Below are positions 17,895 to 27,196 of a stretch of DNA of 64,000 bases, piece after piece. Within the stretch, counting starts at the first letter, position 1. Each line of letters starts with the position of its first letter. Source of the DNA: Candidatus Hydrogenedens sp. Its GTDB lineage: Bacteria > Hydrogenedentota > Hydrogenedentia > Hydrogenedentales > JAEUWI01. A program made the translations under genes and the position numbers. Under the pieces are notes generated by a model that had not been told where the DNA came from, did no database searches, and saw only the letters and a program-made list of their open reading frames with translations. The DNA is taken from assembly GCA_016125095.1 (NCBI GenBank), contig WGMK01000022.1, forward strand, positions 124,950-188,949, given 5' to 3'.

Positions 17895-18158
17895 TCAGAA
17901 TCCGGCGGTCAGAATGCGGAGTATCCACAGGGCGAAGAGCACGGCCACGGGGGCCCAGTCGAAGGGGCCCATCACCTGGCCGATGGCGCGGCGCGCGAGC
18001 CCGATGGGCGGATCGGTCAGCCGCCGCACCCAGGCGCGGCGGGGCGTGTCCAGCTCGATTTCGAGCGCGGGGCCCATCCAGCGCAGGATCACCAGCATCA
18101 TGTACAGCGTGATGCCGCTGGCAATAATGCGCGCCGCCAGTTCCGGTTGCTCAATCAT
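17895..18158 (-). CDS. YggT-family membrane protein
   Basis: Small integral membrane protein of 87 residues with two hydrophobic helices (about 12-30 and 65-83) and the intervening RRLTDPPIGLARRAIG segment, close to the conserved LTePllrPiRr pattern of YggT. The family is linked to cell division and osmotic tolerance, with no defined biochemical activity. The ATG at 18158 overlaps the upstream thpR stop by 8 bases, so the pair is translationally coupled. Confidence 0.75.
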   Translation of the reverse strand: MIEQPELAARIIASGITLYMMLVILRWMGPALEIELDTPRRAWVRRLTDPPIGLARRAIGQVMGPFDWAPVAVLFALWILRILTAGF

Positions 18159-18714
18159 CTTGCAGCGGAAACTCCTCGAGTTTGGCATACACCGGGCCGC
18201 TTCGCCGCAGCCGGCTTTCGTATAGTGTCACACGTTTTACCCGGAACGCACCCGCGTCGAAGGTGCGCAGCCCCTCGAGCACATGCAGAAACAGGTCGGG
18301 CTCGAAGCCCGCGTGGATGCGACCCAGCGTCACATGGCCCTGAAACTTGCGCGGCTCGGGCGAACATCCCGCCACCACGGCCGCTTCTTCCGCGATGGCG
18401 GCCAGCGCCCGCAGGCGCGCCGTTTCACCTTCAAGACCCGCCCAGAGCACGCTCGGGTTTCGCGGATTGGGAAAACAGCCCGCGCCGCACACGCGCAGGT
18501 CGAAAGCGGGCTCCTGCGCCAGGCGCGCGGTCATGCGCTCGGCGTAGGCCGCGGCCAACTCTTCCGGGATCTCGCCCAGGAAGCGCAGGGTAATGTGCAT
18601 CTGCTCGGGCAGCACCCAAGCCCCGCGCACGCCGGAAGCGCGCAGTTCCTCGTACACCTCCGCGAGGCGTGCCTTCACGGCCTGTGGCAGGCCTATCGCG
18701 GCGAAGCAGCGCAT
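18151..18714 (-). CDS. thpR: RNA 2',3'-cyclic phosphodiesterase
   Basis: Two-histidine phosphoesterase of 187 residues, ThpR/LigT type, that opens 2',3'-cyclic phosphates at RNA ends to 2'-phosphates. Both HxTx motifs are present: HITLRFLGEI (about residue 41) and HVTLGRI (about 128), and the N-terminus MRCFAAIGLP is typical. Length is normal. It lies 13 bases downstream of carA on the same strand and overlaps yggT, so carA-thpR-yggT may be one transcript. Confidence 0.9.
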   Translation of the reverse strand: MRCFAAIGLPQAVKARLAEVYEELRASGVRGAWVLPEQMHITLRFLGEIPEELAAAYAERMTARLAQEPAFDLRVCGAGCFPNPRNPSVLWAGLEGETARLRALAAIAEEAAVVAGCSPEPRKFQGHVTLGRIHAGFEPDLFLHVLEGLRTFDAGAFRVKRVTLYESRLRRSGPVYAKLEEFPLQDD

Positions 18715-18727
18715 CGGCGGGCCTGCG

Positions 18728-19831
18728 TTAGACGCGGGCCGCCTTGGCCTCGTCCATCAGCTTGGTGAACTGCTCGAAGAGATAGCGGCTGTCGTGCGGA
18801 CCGGGCGAGGCCTCGGGGTGATACTGCACGCTGAAGATCGGCAGCGTCTTGTGGCGCAGGCCCGAACAGGTGTTGTCGTTCAAGTGAATGTGCGTCAGCT
18901 CCACCTTGCTGGTGTCGAGCGAATCGGGGTCCACCGCGAAGCCGTGGTTCTGCGAGGTGATCTCCACGCAGCCGTTTTCCTCGCGGCGCACCGGCTGGTT
19001 GCCGCCCCGGTGGCCGAACTTCAGCTTGAAGGTCTTGCCGCCCAGCGCATGCGCCAGCACCTGGTGGCCCAGGCAGATGCCGAACATCGGCTTGCCGGAA
19101 TCCATCAGCGCCTGAATGGTCGGGTAGAGATACGGCAGCGCGGCAGGATCGCCGGGGCCGTTGGACAGGAAAATACCGTCGGGATTGTGTGCCAGGATTT
19201 CCTCGGCTGTCGCGGTGGCGGGCACCACGGTCACATCGCAGCCGGCCTCGTTCAGCAGCCGCAGGATGTTCTGCTTCACGCCGAAATCGAGCGCGACCAC
19301 GCGGTAGGGCTTGTCGCTGCCGCCGCCGCCGAAGTGATACGCCGCGGCCGCGCTGACCTCGCGTACGTAGTCGGTGCCTTCCATGCTCGGGGCCTGCTGC
19401 GCCTTCTTCACCAGCGAGGCATGGTCGGAATCGACCGTGCTGATGATGGCGTTCATCGCGCCCTTGGTGCGGAGAATCTTGGTGATGGCGCGCGTGTCCA
19501 CGCCGTCAATCGCCACGATGCCGTTCTTGCGGAGGTATTCCGGCAGGCTGGCGGTGGCGCGGTGGTTGCTCGGCTCGAAGCAGCATTCGCGCATGACGAA
19601 GCCGCGCGCGAAGGGCTGGCGCGATTCCACGTCGTCCTCGTTCACGCCGTAGTTGCCGATGTGCACGTAGGTCATGGTCACGATCTGGCCGGCGTAGGAG
19701 GGATCCGTCAGGATTTCCTGGTAGCCGGTCATGCTGGTGTTGAACACCAGCTCGCCCGTGGCTTCGCCCTCGGCGCCCACGGCGCGGCCTTCGAACACAT
19801 GCCCGTCTGCCAGTGCGAGATATGCCTCCAC
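18728..19831 (-). CDS. carA: carbamoyl-phosphate synthase small subunit
   Basis: Glutaminase subunit of 367 residues that supplies ammonia to CarB for carbamoyl phosphate, feeding pyrimidine and arginine synthesis. The N-terminal CPSase small domain (GELVFNTSMTGYQEILTDPS) and a class I amidotransferase domain are complete: nucleophile Cys in GICLGHQ and the His/Glu pair in QYHPEASPGPHDS. The start is GTG at 19831, with GAAGGAG 7 bases before it; longer frames run into the upstream gene. It begins 2 bases after the upstream hydrolase stop. No carB is present in the window. Confidence 0.95.
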   Translation of the reverse strand: MEAYLALADGHVFEGRAVGAEGEATGELVFNTSMTGYQEILTDPSYAGQIVTMTYVHIGNYGVNEDDVESRQPFARGFVMRECCFEPSNHRATASLPEYLRKNGIVAIDGVDTRAITKILRTKGAMNAIISTVDSDHASLVKKAQQAPSMEGTDYVREVSAAAAYHFGGGGSDKPYRVVALDFGVKQNILRLLNEAGCDVTVVPATATAEEILAHNPDGIFLSNGPGDPAALPYLYPTIQALMDSGKPMFGICLGHQVLAHALGGKTFKLKFGHRGGNQPVRREENGCVEITSQNHGFAVDPDSLDTSKVELTHIHLNDNTCSGLRHKTLPIFSVQYHPEASPGPHDSRYLFEQFTKLMDEAKAARV

Positions 19832-19833
19832 CG

Positions 19834-20865
19834 CTATGCTCCTTCCGAGGCCGGCGCCTCGTCTGCATTGAAAAACGCGAGCGAATCCTGGGCCAGCGAG
19901 GTATCGCCGCCGCGGAATTCCGCGTCCTGTTCCACTATCCATTTCATGCCCGCCAGCAGCACCACCTTCACCGTGTCGACATCAAGCCCGATGTGGTCGC
20001 CCTCGTACCACTGAATGGTCTTGGGTTCCTGCACGGCGGCCTGCAGCGCCTCGGCACCGGGCGTGCCGATCACCAGATCTTCCTTGCCATTCTGCAATAG
20101 CACCGGACGCGGCGAAATGCCCGCGGCATAGTGCACCGGGTCGGCGGCGTCGAGCAGGTAGGCCAGCGTGTTGCGCAGCAGCGGCATCCACGGCCCCAGT
20201 TGCGGGTAGTTGTTCGCCACTTCCTGCTCGATCATCGGGGCCTGCAGCATCTTGTTGATGTCGCCGCCGCCGTAGACCAGCGCGATGGCCCGCACGCGCG
20301 GGTCCCGCGCGGCGAAGGTGCTGCCCGTGATGGCGCCGTAGCTGGCTCCCACCACGTAGATGCGCTCGGGATCGATATCGCCGCGCAGGGCGACGTAGTC
20401 CAGAAAGCGCCGGGAGTCGTTCACCGTCTTCCAGGGGCGGTCGAGGAAGGCATTGACCTGCGCGAGGGCTGAGGATTCCTTCGGCAGCTTGCGCTCGCCC
20501 TGCATGTACTGGTCGAAGCAGGCGAAGGCGAAGCCGTTCTGCACGAAGGGCTTGCAAATGTCCTTGAGGAATTCCTTCTTCTGGCCGATGCCGTGGAGGA
20601 ATAGAATCAGCGGCAGCTTGCCGGCTGAATCTGCCGGACGCGCCAGCAGCGTGGGCACCTGTTCGCCGGGCCGCGCCTGAAAGGTGAAATCCTCCAGCAC
20701 GTAGCCGTCCTGCTCGGTGACCGAACGCACCTGCAGCCCGGCGTCCAGATTCGGGTCGTAGTCGTCGAAATAGTGGGCGTCGGCGCGCTCTTTCATCACC
20801 GCGCCCACGATGATGACCGCCAGCAGCGCGGCCACGATGGTGCCCAATATGCGCTTGAAGTTCAC
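19834..20865 (-). CDS. membrane-anchored alpha/beta hydrolase
   Basis: Protein of 343 residues with an N-terminal uncleaved-looking hydrophobic segment (residues 8-24) and an alpha/beta hydrolase domain. Visible features: oxyanion segment LILFLHGIGQKKE, nucleophile elbow GASYGA (Ser, about residue 176), acid near NGKEDLVIG and a final His in EGDHIGLD. It resembles dienelactone-hydrolase/acetyl-xylan-esterase-type enzymes; substrate unknown. It is immediately upstream of carA, which depends on its ribosome site near the shared junction. Confidence 0.8.
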   Translation of the reverse strand: MNFKRILGTIVAALLAVIIVGAVMKERADAHYFDDYDPNLDAGLQVRSVTEQDGYVLEDFTFQARPGEQVPTLLARPADSAGKLPLILFLHGIGQKKEFLKDICKPFVQNGFAFACFDQYMQGERKLPKESSALAQVNAFLDRPWKTVNDSRRFLDYVALRGDIDPERIYVVGASYGAITGSTFAARDPRVRAIALVYGGGDINKMLQAPMIEQEVANNYPQLGPWMPLLRNTLAYLLDAADPVHYAAGISPRPVLLQNGKEDLVIGTPGAEALQAAVQEPKTIQWYEGDHIGLDVDTVKVVLLAGMKWIVEQDAEFRGGDTSLAQDSLAFFNADEAPASEGA

Positions 20866-21034
20866 GGAGTACTCCTCTCGCCGCCGGTATCAGGAGGCAA
20901 ATTCCGGGAAGTATAGCGCATGGAAGCCCTTGTGAGAAAGAGCGGCCGCACGGCTGCCCATTCGGGGTTCCCCCGGGCGGTCCCAATCGGGTAGGCTGTC
21001 GGTTTCGAAGCGAGACTTTCGGGAGGCGACCGCC

Positions 21035-21922
21035 ATGCATGCGAAAACCGCGATTTGTTGTCTGATGCTGTTGTGCTCGGCCGCGTGGGCGGGGGCGAAC
21101 GATCCGCTCACGGGCACCGAGATACCGCTGTGGCCCGATGGCGCGCCGGAAGCCAAGGGAGAAGCGCGCATTCATCAGCCGTCCATCACCTACTACCTGC
21201 CGGAGCACTCAAGCGGCACAGGTGTGGTGGTGTGTCCGGGCGGCGGCTATGGCGGGTTGGCGATGGACCACGAGGGCGAGCAGATCGCGCAGTGGCTGAA
21301 GAGTAACGGCATCGCGGCGTTTGTACTGCGGTACCGCCATGCGCCGCTGTATCAGCACCCCGTGCCGCGCATGGACGTGCGCCGCGCGGTGCGGCTGGTG
21401 CGGTCGCGTGCGGAGGAATTCGGACTGAACCCGGAGCGCATCGGCGTGCTGGGCTTTTCCGCGGGGGGACACCTGACGGCGACCTCGGGCACGCAGTTCG
21501 AGGCGGGCCATCCGGATGCCGAAGACCCGGTGGAGCGCGTGTCGTCGCGGCCGGATTTCATCGCGCCGATCTACCCCGTGATTACCATGCAGGATCCGTA
21601 TACGCATGCGGGTTCGCGGCGGAACCTCTTGGGCGAAGAACCGGATCCGGCGCTGGTGGAGCAGATGTCGCTGGAAACGCAGGTAACCGCCGATACGCCG
21701 CCCGCGTTCATCGTCTCAACCACCGAAGATGCCGCGGTGCCGGTGCAGAACGCGCTGCGGTTCTATGAGGCCTGCGTGAATGCAAAGGTGCCGGCGACCC
21801 TGCACGTGTTCAACACCGGACGCCACGGACTGGGACTGGGGCCCGACGACTTGCCTTTCCACGCCTGGCCGGGGCTGTTCATCGAATGGATTGGCCACCT
21901 CGGGCTGTACGACAAGCCCTGA
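21035..21922 (+). CDS. secreted BD-FAE-like esterase
   Basis: Protein of 295 residues with a signal peptide (ending SAAWA) and an alpha/beta hydrolase fold of the acetyl-xylan/feruloyl esterase-like type. Motifs: oxyanion loop VVVCPGGGYGGLA, nucleophile elbow GFSAGGH (Ser, about residue 143), EDAAVPVQNALRFY near the acid, and catalytic His in NTGRHGLGLG. Such enzymes deacetylate plant or algal polysaccharides. GGGAGG lies 8 bases upstream of the ATG. It is divergent from the 20865 hydrolase across 169 bases that show no clear signal. Confidence 0.85.
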   Translation: MHAKTAICCLMLLCSAAWAGANDPLTGTEIPLWPDGAPEAKGEARIHQPSITYYLPEHSSGTGVVVCPGGGYGGLAMDHEGEQIAQWLKSNGIAAFVLRYRHAPLYQHPVPRMDVRRAVRLVRSRAEEFGLNPERIGVLGFSAGGHLTATSGTQFEAGHPDAEDPVERVSSRPDFIAPIYPVITMQDPYTHAGSRRNLLGEEPDPALVEQMSLETQVTADTPPAFIVSTTEDAAVPVQNALRFYEACVNAKVPATLHVFNTGRHGLGLGPDDLPFHAWPGLFIEWIGHLGLYDKP

Positions 21923-22444
21923 TCAATCGGCTTCGAGTGTGTACACGGCGGGCAGGCCGCGGTAGCGCTGGTTGTAGTCGAGCCCGTAGCCTACGACGAA
22001 GTGATCGTCGATGGTGAAGCCCGTGTAGTCGGGCTCGATGGGCAGCCCGCGGCGCGCGGGTTTGTCGAGCAGCGTGCAGATACGGAGCGTTGCGGGCCCG
22101 TGCGCCTGTACCGCTTCCAGCAGCCGCGCGGCGGTCCGTCCGGTATCGAGAATATCCTCCACCAGAATCACGGCGCGGCCGGAGAGGTCGGGAAGCCCAT
22201 CCTCGCGTAGCGTCACGGAGCCGCTGCTTTCGGTATCCACGTAGCTCTGCGCGGAGAGAAATTCGATCTGCGAATCGATTTGCATGGCGCGGGCGAGGTC
22301 GCTCGTGAAATGCAGCGCGCCCTTGAGCACGCCGACGAGCACGGGTTCGGTGCCGGCGAAATCGGCGTCCAGCTGCCGGGCGAGTTCGGCGACGCGCACG
22401 GCGATGGCCTCGCGCGTAATCAAGGGGTGCTCACTCAGTCGCAT
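21923..22444 (-). CDS. hpt: hypoxanthine phosphoribosyltransferase
   Basis: Purine-salvage enzyme of 173 residues that transfers phosphoribose from PRPP to hypoxanthine or guanine. The PRPP-binding loop VILVEDILDTGRT, VGVLKGALHFTSDL and the base-binding end DDHFVVGYGLDYNQRYRGL are all canonical. GGAG lies 7 bases upstream of the ATG. The start overlaps the tilS stop by 14 bases; the tilS-hpt pairing is common in bacteria. Confidence 0.95.
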   Translation of the reverse strand: MRLSEHPLITREAIAVRVAELARQLDADFAGTEPVLVGVLKGALHFTSDLARAMQIDSQIEFLSAQSYVDTESSGSVTLREDGLPDLSGRAVILVEDILDTGRTAARLLEAVQAHGPATLRICTLLDKPARRGLPIEPDYTGFTIDDHFVVGYGLDYNQRYRGLPAVYTLEAD

Positions 22445-23801
22445 CGACAATCTCCACTTCGGCGGCGCGGCGGGTGTGCGGGGTAATCGCGACGGATTGC
22501 GCAACGGGGCCTCCGGGCAGCCAGAGGATATCGCTCCCACGCGCCAGCAGTGGCCAGGCATCGCGCGCGGGCACCGGTACGCCTGCATCGATAAACCAGT
22601 CCTTCAGCTTCTTGCTGCCGCCGAGGCCCAGCGGCGCGATGCGGTCGCCATCGCGCCGGGTGCGCAGAATCACGGAGTCCCCCAGTGCATCCGCATCGAA
22701 GACCTGTCGCCGGTCGTGGCAGTTCGTCGCCGAGACTTCGGGCACTTCCGGCAGCAAACGCGCGATGAACGTGCGGCCGAGCAGGGTGTCGGAACCGGGG
22801 ACCGCAAGCGTGCAATCCTGCGGCGGCGCTTGCTGCTCGCGCTGCACCACCGAGACGGCATCGCGCCCGGCGTACCACTGGCGGCCGGCATCCAGATCGA
22901 AGTGCGTACCCGTCGGCGCGGTCGCGATGAAATTCACGCCGGCGGCAATGCGCTCGAAGTCCGCGTCGATGCCGAGCGCGTGCAGGGTATCCGCCACAAA
23001 GCGCCGCTGCACCGGCAGGGGGAGCGCGGAAAAGGCCTCGCGCGGGATGCCGCCTGCATCGTCCTCGAGGAATTCGCGCACGCCTTCCATCGCGTGGTCG
23101 ATGAAGTCGGTCTCGAGGCGGCTTTGCTCGGCGAGGCGAATGAGCGCGGCGTCGATGGCGGGGTTGTACTCTGCGCGCAGCAGCGGCAGCAGGCGATGCC
23201 GGATGCGGTTGCGCAGAAACCGCGGATCGGCGTTGCTCTCGTCCTCTTGCCACGCGTGGCCCTGCGCCTTCAGCCACGACTCGATATCGGCGCGGTGGCA
23301 ATCGAGCAGGGGCCGCACCACGCGGCAATCACCGAGCAGCCGCACGGGCGGAATGCCCGCAAGCCCCGACACGCCCGTGCCGCGCAAGAGCCGGAAAAGC
23401 ACGGTCTCCGCTTGGTCGTCGGCATGGTGGCCCGTGGCGATTACTGCGCAACCGATTTCGACGGCGCAACGCTCGAGGAAGGCGTAGCGCAGGCGGCGCG
23501 CGCACACCTCGAAAGACTCGCCACACGTTCTTGCTTCCGCTCCTACATCGGCCGTGTCCACGTGCAGCGGCACGCCGAGCGCGGCGCATAGGTCGCGCAC
23601 GAAGGCCTCGTCGGCATCGCTGCCGCCCGCGCGGGTCTGATGGTTGAAGTGCGCGGCCTGCACGGAATAACCGAGCGCTACCAACGCATGCAGCAGCCCG
23701 ACCGAATCCGCGCCGCCCGAACACGCGACAAGCACCGGTTCGCCTGCGGACAGCATCTCGTGCGATGCAATGGTGGCGCGTACGCGATCGAGGAAGTCCA
23801 T
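22431..23801 (-). CDS. tilS: tRNA(Ile)-lysidine synthase
   Basis: Essential ATP-pyrophosphatase of 456 residues that adds lysine to C34 of the CAU-anticodon isoleucine tRNA. The P-loop is SGGADSVGLL (about residue 30), HFNHQTRAGGSDADEAFV and ATGHHADDQAETVLFRLLRG are family signatures, and the C-terminal TilS domain (VILRTRRDGDRIAPLGLGG, then KKLKDWFIDAGVP) is present. The start ATG at 23801 shares one base with the preceding methyltransferase stop; frames extending further upstream are shadows of other genes. Confidence 0.95.
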   Translation of the reverse strand: MDFLDRVRATIASHEMLSAGEPVLVACSGGADSVGLLHALVALGYSVQAAHFNHQTRAGGSDADEAFVRDLCAALGVPLHVDTADVGAEARTCGESFEVCARRLRYAFLERCAVEIGCAVIATGHHADDQAETVLFRLLRGTGVSGLAGIPPVRLLGDCRVVRPLLDCHRADIESWLKAQGHAWQEDESNADPRFLRNRIRHRLLPLLRAEYNPAIDAALIRLAEQSRLETDFIDHAMEGVREFLEDDAGGIPREAFSALPLPVQRRFVADTLHALGIDADFERIAAGVNFIATAPTGTHFDLDAGRQWYAGRDAVSVVQREQQAPPQDCTLAVPGSDTLLGRTFIARLLPEVPEVSATNCHDRRQVFDADALGDSVILRTRRDGDRIAPLGLGGSKKLKDWFIDAGVPVPARDAWPLLARGSDILWLPGGPVAQSVAITPHTRRAAEVEIVDATE

Positions 23802-24439
23802 CAGCCCGGTTTCCGCGCCACGACGGCAATTGCGGGCGTGGCGTGCCGCAGCAGGCGCGTGGGCCAGTGGGCGTAATACCCGCCCGGCAACAGATAGCGG
23901 TAGATGCCGAGCCAGCGCTCGACCGTCCAGCGCTCCGCCGCCCAGTCCAGCCAGAAGCCACGCGCGCGCTTGTGTACGTGCGTCGGGTCCTTGTCGAGCA
24001 CCTGGATGATCGGCCCTGTGGGCCCGTCGTACACCGGCACCACGAACAGCAGCGCGCCGCCGGGGCGCAGCAGCCGGTCGATTTCGCTGCCTGCGCGATC
24101 GATGCCGGGGATATGTTCCAGCACGTCGCACGCGGCGATGGCGTCGAAGGGGCCGGCGTAGGGCAGGGCCTCGCCCGAGGCGGCGGCATAACCCGCGCCC
24201 GGATCGGCGCGCCGCGCCTCGGCCAGCGCATGCGCGCTCATGTCGCATCCGAAGCGCCGCCACTCCGGTCCCATCGAGCGCAGCAGCGGCGCGAAGGCGC
24301 AGCCGAGTTCGAGCAGGCGTCCGCCCTGCGGGGAGGCTTCGCGCAGCAGCGCGCGATAGAACGCCAGCTTGCGCTCCGGATTCTGGGCCGCGTAGTCGCG
24401 ATAATTCGCGCCGAAATACTCCGCGCCGTAGGGGTTCAC
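23801..24439 (-). CDS. SAM-dependent class I methyltransferase
   Basis: Protein of 212 residues of the Methyltransf_11/25 type. SAM-binding motif I is RLLELGCAFAPLLRSM, followed by FGCDMSAHALAEAR and AACDVLEHIPG (motif near the acidic loop). The GTG at 24439 overlaps the upstream glycosyltransferase stop (GTGA) and matches the usual N-terminus NPYGAEYFGANYRDYA; longer upstream frames are antisense-like shadow. Coupled to the glycosyltransferase, it probably modifies the same lipid-linked or surface glycan. Substrate unknown. Confidence 0.85.
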   Translation of the reverse strand: MNPYGAEYFGANYRDYAAQNPERKLAFYRALLREASPQGGRLLELGCAFAPLLRSMGPEWRRFGCDMSAHALAEARRADPGAGYAAASGEALPYAGPFDAIAACDVLEHIPGIDRAGSEIDRLLRPGGALLFVVPVYDGPTGPIIQVLDKDPTHVHKRARGFWLDWAAERWTVERWLGIYRYLLPGGYYAHWPTRLLRHATPAIAVVARKPG

Positions 24440-25218
24440 CCGCCCAGCCTCCGCCGCAGCATCAGCTGCAGCGTGCGCGAAATCGTGCGGCCCACGCGCA
24501 TCTTGCTCGCGCCTTCCTTGATGTCGTAGCGGAGGATGAACGGCACCTCGCCGAAGATGAGATGCATCCGCCGCAGCTTCAGCAGGATATCCACCATGCA
24601 CTGGAAGCCTTCCTGATCGAGGAAGGCGTCGCCGTATTGCGCGAGCGCAGCCTGAATCACCCCGGCGCGGTAGGCGCGGAAGCCGCAGGTGAAATCGCGC
24701 ACGCCCTGGATGGGAAACACCACGCGCAGCAGCATCGAGCCGCCCCAGCTCAACGCCCGGCGGTGCAGCGGCACGCCGATGGTGCGCGAGCCCGGCTGAT
24801 AGCGCGACGCGATGACCACGTCGTGGCCCTCGTAAATCATGCGCGACATGCGGAGGATGAGGCCCGGCGTGTGCGTGTCGTCCGCGTCCATCGTCACGAT
24901 GATGTCGCGCGGGGCCGCGGCATCGGCCGCATGCTTCAAGCCGTCGCGGATGGCTGCGCCCAGGCCCAGGTTCTGCGGATGCCGCACGAGCGACACAGGC
25001 ATCCGCGCCGCGTACTCCCGGGCGATGGCGTCTGTACCGTCCGTGCTGCCGTCGTCCACCACGATGATTTGATACGGCAGGCCCGCTTCCGTCAGGTCCT
25101 CGTCGAGATGCTCCAGCAGCCGCCCGAGGCACGCCGCCTCATTGAACGCCGGGAGCACCACGTGCACCCGCCGCCGACGCGCCGGAGCCGCTGAAGTTGT
25201 CGCGCTGGATTCCGCCAT
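24436..25218 (-). CDS. family 2 glycosyltransferase (dolichyl-phosphate-mannose-synthase-like)
   Basis: GT-A-fold transferase of 260 residues. Nucleotide-sugar motifs: VVLPAFNEAACLGRLL, VDDGSTDGT, the metal-binding MDADDTHTPG, and YQPGSRTIGVP. No membrane segments, as in soluble DPM1-like enzymes that charge polyprenyl phosphate with a sugar. The last codons overlap the methyltransferase start. The order glycosyltransferase, methyltransferase, tilS, hpt with every junction overlapping suggests one transcript. Confidence 0.87.
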   Translation of the reverse strand: MAESSATTSAAPARRRRVHVVLPAFNEAACLGRLLEHLDEDLTEAGLPYQIIVVDDGSTDGTDAIAREYAARMPVSLVRHPQNLGLGAAIRDGLKHAADAAAPRDIIVTMDADDTHTPGLILRMSRMIYEGHDVVIASRYQPGSRTIGVPLHRRALSWGGSMLLRVVFPIQGVRDFTCGFRAYRAGVIQAALAQYGDAFLDQEGFQCMVDILLKLRRMHLIFGEVPFILRYDIKEGASKMRVGRTISRTLQLMLRRRLGG

Positions 25219-25291
25219 GCCGGAAGTATAGCCGCGCCGCCTACCGACTTGAAGCGCCGGCCGTACGCACGCCTACCGGTCACTTACGGTG

Positions 25292-26599
25292 CTACACAGC
25301 CTCGAGCACGGCGCCGGCGGACTGACCGCCCGCGGCGCAGATGCCAAGCAGCGCGGTTTCCTTCCCGGAGCGGTGAAGTTCGTAGGCCATGGTGGTGACC
25401 ATGCGCGCGCCAGTGGCGCCGAAGGGGTGCCCAAGCGCCACGGAACCGCCGTGGATGTTGATGTCTTCCGGCACAAGCGTGCCGACCGCGTGGTCCAGCC
25501 CGAGCCAGTCCTTGCAGAACTGCTCGCTCGCCATGGCCTTGAGCACGCAGAGCACCTGCGCGGCGAAGGCCTCGTGAATGTCGACGATGCTGGCGTCGGC
25601 GAGGGTCATGCCGGCGCGTTGCAGGGCGCGGGGCATGGAAAGCGCCGGGCCGATCAGCAGCTGATCGGCCGGATCGACAGCGTCGTAGCTCCAGCTGCGG
25701 AACGCGGCCAAGGGCGTAAGACCCAGCGCGCGCGCCTTGTCCTCCGACATCAGCAGCACGGCCGCCGCGCCGTCAGTCAGCGCGCTCGAATTCGCGGCGG
25801 TCAGCGTGCCGCCTTCCTTGAACGCCGCCTTCAGCTTCGCCATCTTTTCCACGCTCGTGTCCGGGCGGATGAGGTTGTCGGCGTCCACCACCTTGCCCTC
25901 GGGCGTGTGGACCGGGAAGATCTCGTCGGACAGGGCGCCCTTCTCGAAGGCCGCCGCGGCGCGGTGGTGCGATTGCGCCGCGAAGGCGTCCTGCGCCTCG
26001 CGGGTAATGCCCCAGTGCGCGGCCATGCGCTCGGCCGCCTCGCCCATCAGTTCGCCGGTCGAGCGTTCGCGGATGGCCGGGCGCTGCGGAATGAGATCCT
26101 TCTTGATACTGATCTGGCCAAGCAGGCCGAGGTAGTCGCCCACGCCCGCCTTGCCGCCCATGAGCACGGGCGCGGCCTTGTGCACGAAACTCTGCGGCAT
26201 CTTCACCTCGGCGTTGCTCGTGCTGTCCGCGCCGCCCGCGATGATCACGTCGGCCTCGCCGCGCTCGATGGCCGCTGCCGCCTGGGTAATGGCCACCAGG
26301 CCCGACGTGCAGGCGCGTGTGACCGTGGTGCCCTCGATGTGGTGCGGCAGGTCGGCGTCGAGCACGATTTCACGCGCGACGTTGGGCGCGCCGCCGGGCA
26401 GGATTACGCCGCCCCAGACCACCCCGCCGATCTCCTTGTCCTGGATGCCGGTCTTGTCGATGAGCCGCCGCACGGTGGCCGCGCCCAAGGCGATGGCGTC
26501 CATGCGGGTGAAGGCGCCGAAGGCGCGCAGGAAGGGCGTGCGCACACCGCCGACGATGACGGCGCGGTTCTTGACGGGGGCATCCTTGAAAGCGGGCAT
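25292..26599 (-). CDS. acetyl-CoA acyltransferase (FadI-type thiolase)
   Basis: Thiolase of 435 residues, the longer FadI-like length rather than the roughly 390 of AtoB/FadA. Catalytic Cys97 sits in VTRACTSG, His in DIHEAFAAQ and the second Cys in GICAAGGQSAG; SVALGHPFGATGAR is also canonical. It cleaves 3-ketoacyl-CoA to acetyl-CoA in beta-oxidation, or condenses in reverse. GAGGAG precedes the ATG at 26599. The partner FadJ-type subunit is not adjacent. Confidence 0.92.
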   Translation of the reverse strand: MPAFKDAPVKNRAVIVGGVRTPFLRAFGAFTRMDAIALGAATVRRLIDKTGIQDKEIGGVVWGGVILPGGAPNVAREIVLDADLPHHIEGTTVTRACTSGLVAITQAAAAIERGEADVIIAGGADSTSNAEVKMPQSFVHKAAPVLMGGKAGVGDYLGLLGQISIKKDLIPQRPAIRERSTGELMGEAAERMAAHWGITREAQDAFAAQSHHRAAAAFEKGALSDEIFPVHTPEGKVVDADNLIRPDTSVEKMAKLKAAFKEGGTLTAANSSALTDGAAAVLLMSEDKARALGLTPLAAFRSWSYDAVDPADQLLIGPALSMPRALQRAGMTLADASIVDIHEAFAAQVLCVLKAMASEQFCKDWLGLDHAVGTLVPEDINIHGGSVALGHPFGATGARMVTTMAYELHRSGKETALLGICAAGGQSAGAVLEAV

Positions 26600-26692
26600 G
26601 GGAATCTCTCCTCGATGGTACGGATTCAGGCGCGCGGACGCGCGCACGGGACTATTGTCGCATGCAGGCGCGGCGCGGTCAAAACCCGTTTC

Positions 26693-27196
26693 TTACGCGT
26701 TGAGCCACCACAGCGACGCATTCAACAGCGAAGCGAAGGCCACCCAGGCCGCGTAGGGCATCAGCAGGAATGAAACGGTGCGGCTGATGCGCCAGGAAAG
26801 CACGATAAGTGCGACGATGCAGAGTTCCAGCACGAGGATATCGACCAGCGCCAGCCCCATGCGGTGCAGGCCGAAAAAGATCCAGGTCCATGCGCCGTTC
26901 AGCAGCAGTTGCGCGAAATACACCGTCAGCGGCAATCCCACCGCCGCCCGATGACGCGCGCGCCAGAGCAACCAGCCCGACGCGGCTATCGCAATATACA
27001 GCATCGTCCACACCGGACCGAAGACCCAGTTGGGCGGATTAAAGAAGGGCTTCTCCAGTGCACGATACCAGTCGCCCGGACCGTACAACGCGCCGAACGA
27101 GGCGGCTGCAGAAACCGCAAGTATGAAGCCCGCGAGTGCCAGGCCATCGGCAAGGCCTCGCCCCATCCGGCGGGGCGTATCGAGCGTCGTCGTCAT
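26693..27196 (-). CDS. tspO: TspO/MBR family protein
   Basis: Five-helix membrane protein of 167 residues, bacterial homologue of the translocator protein that binds porphyrins and affects oxidative and light stress. The family core is clear: PGDWYRALEKPFFNPPNWVF and GPVWTMLYIAIAASGWLLW, then LLLNGAWTWIFFGLH. The ATG overlaps the photolyase stop (ATGA) and GGAGG precedes it, so tspO is expressed with the photolyase. Confidence 0.93.
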   Translation of the reverse strand: MTTTLDTPRRMGRGLADGLALAGFILAVSAAASFGALYGPGDWYRALEKPFFNPPNWVFGPVWTMLYIAIAASGWLLWRARHRAAVGLPLTVYFAQLLLNGAWTWIFFGLHRMGLALVDILVLELCIVALIVLSWRISRTVSFLLMPYAAWVAFASLLNASLWWLNA

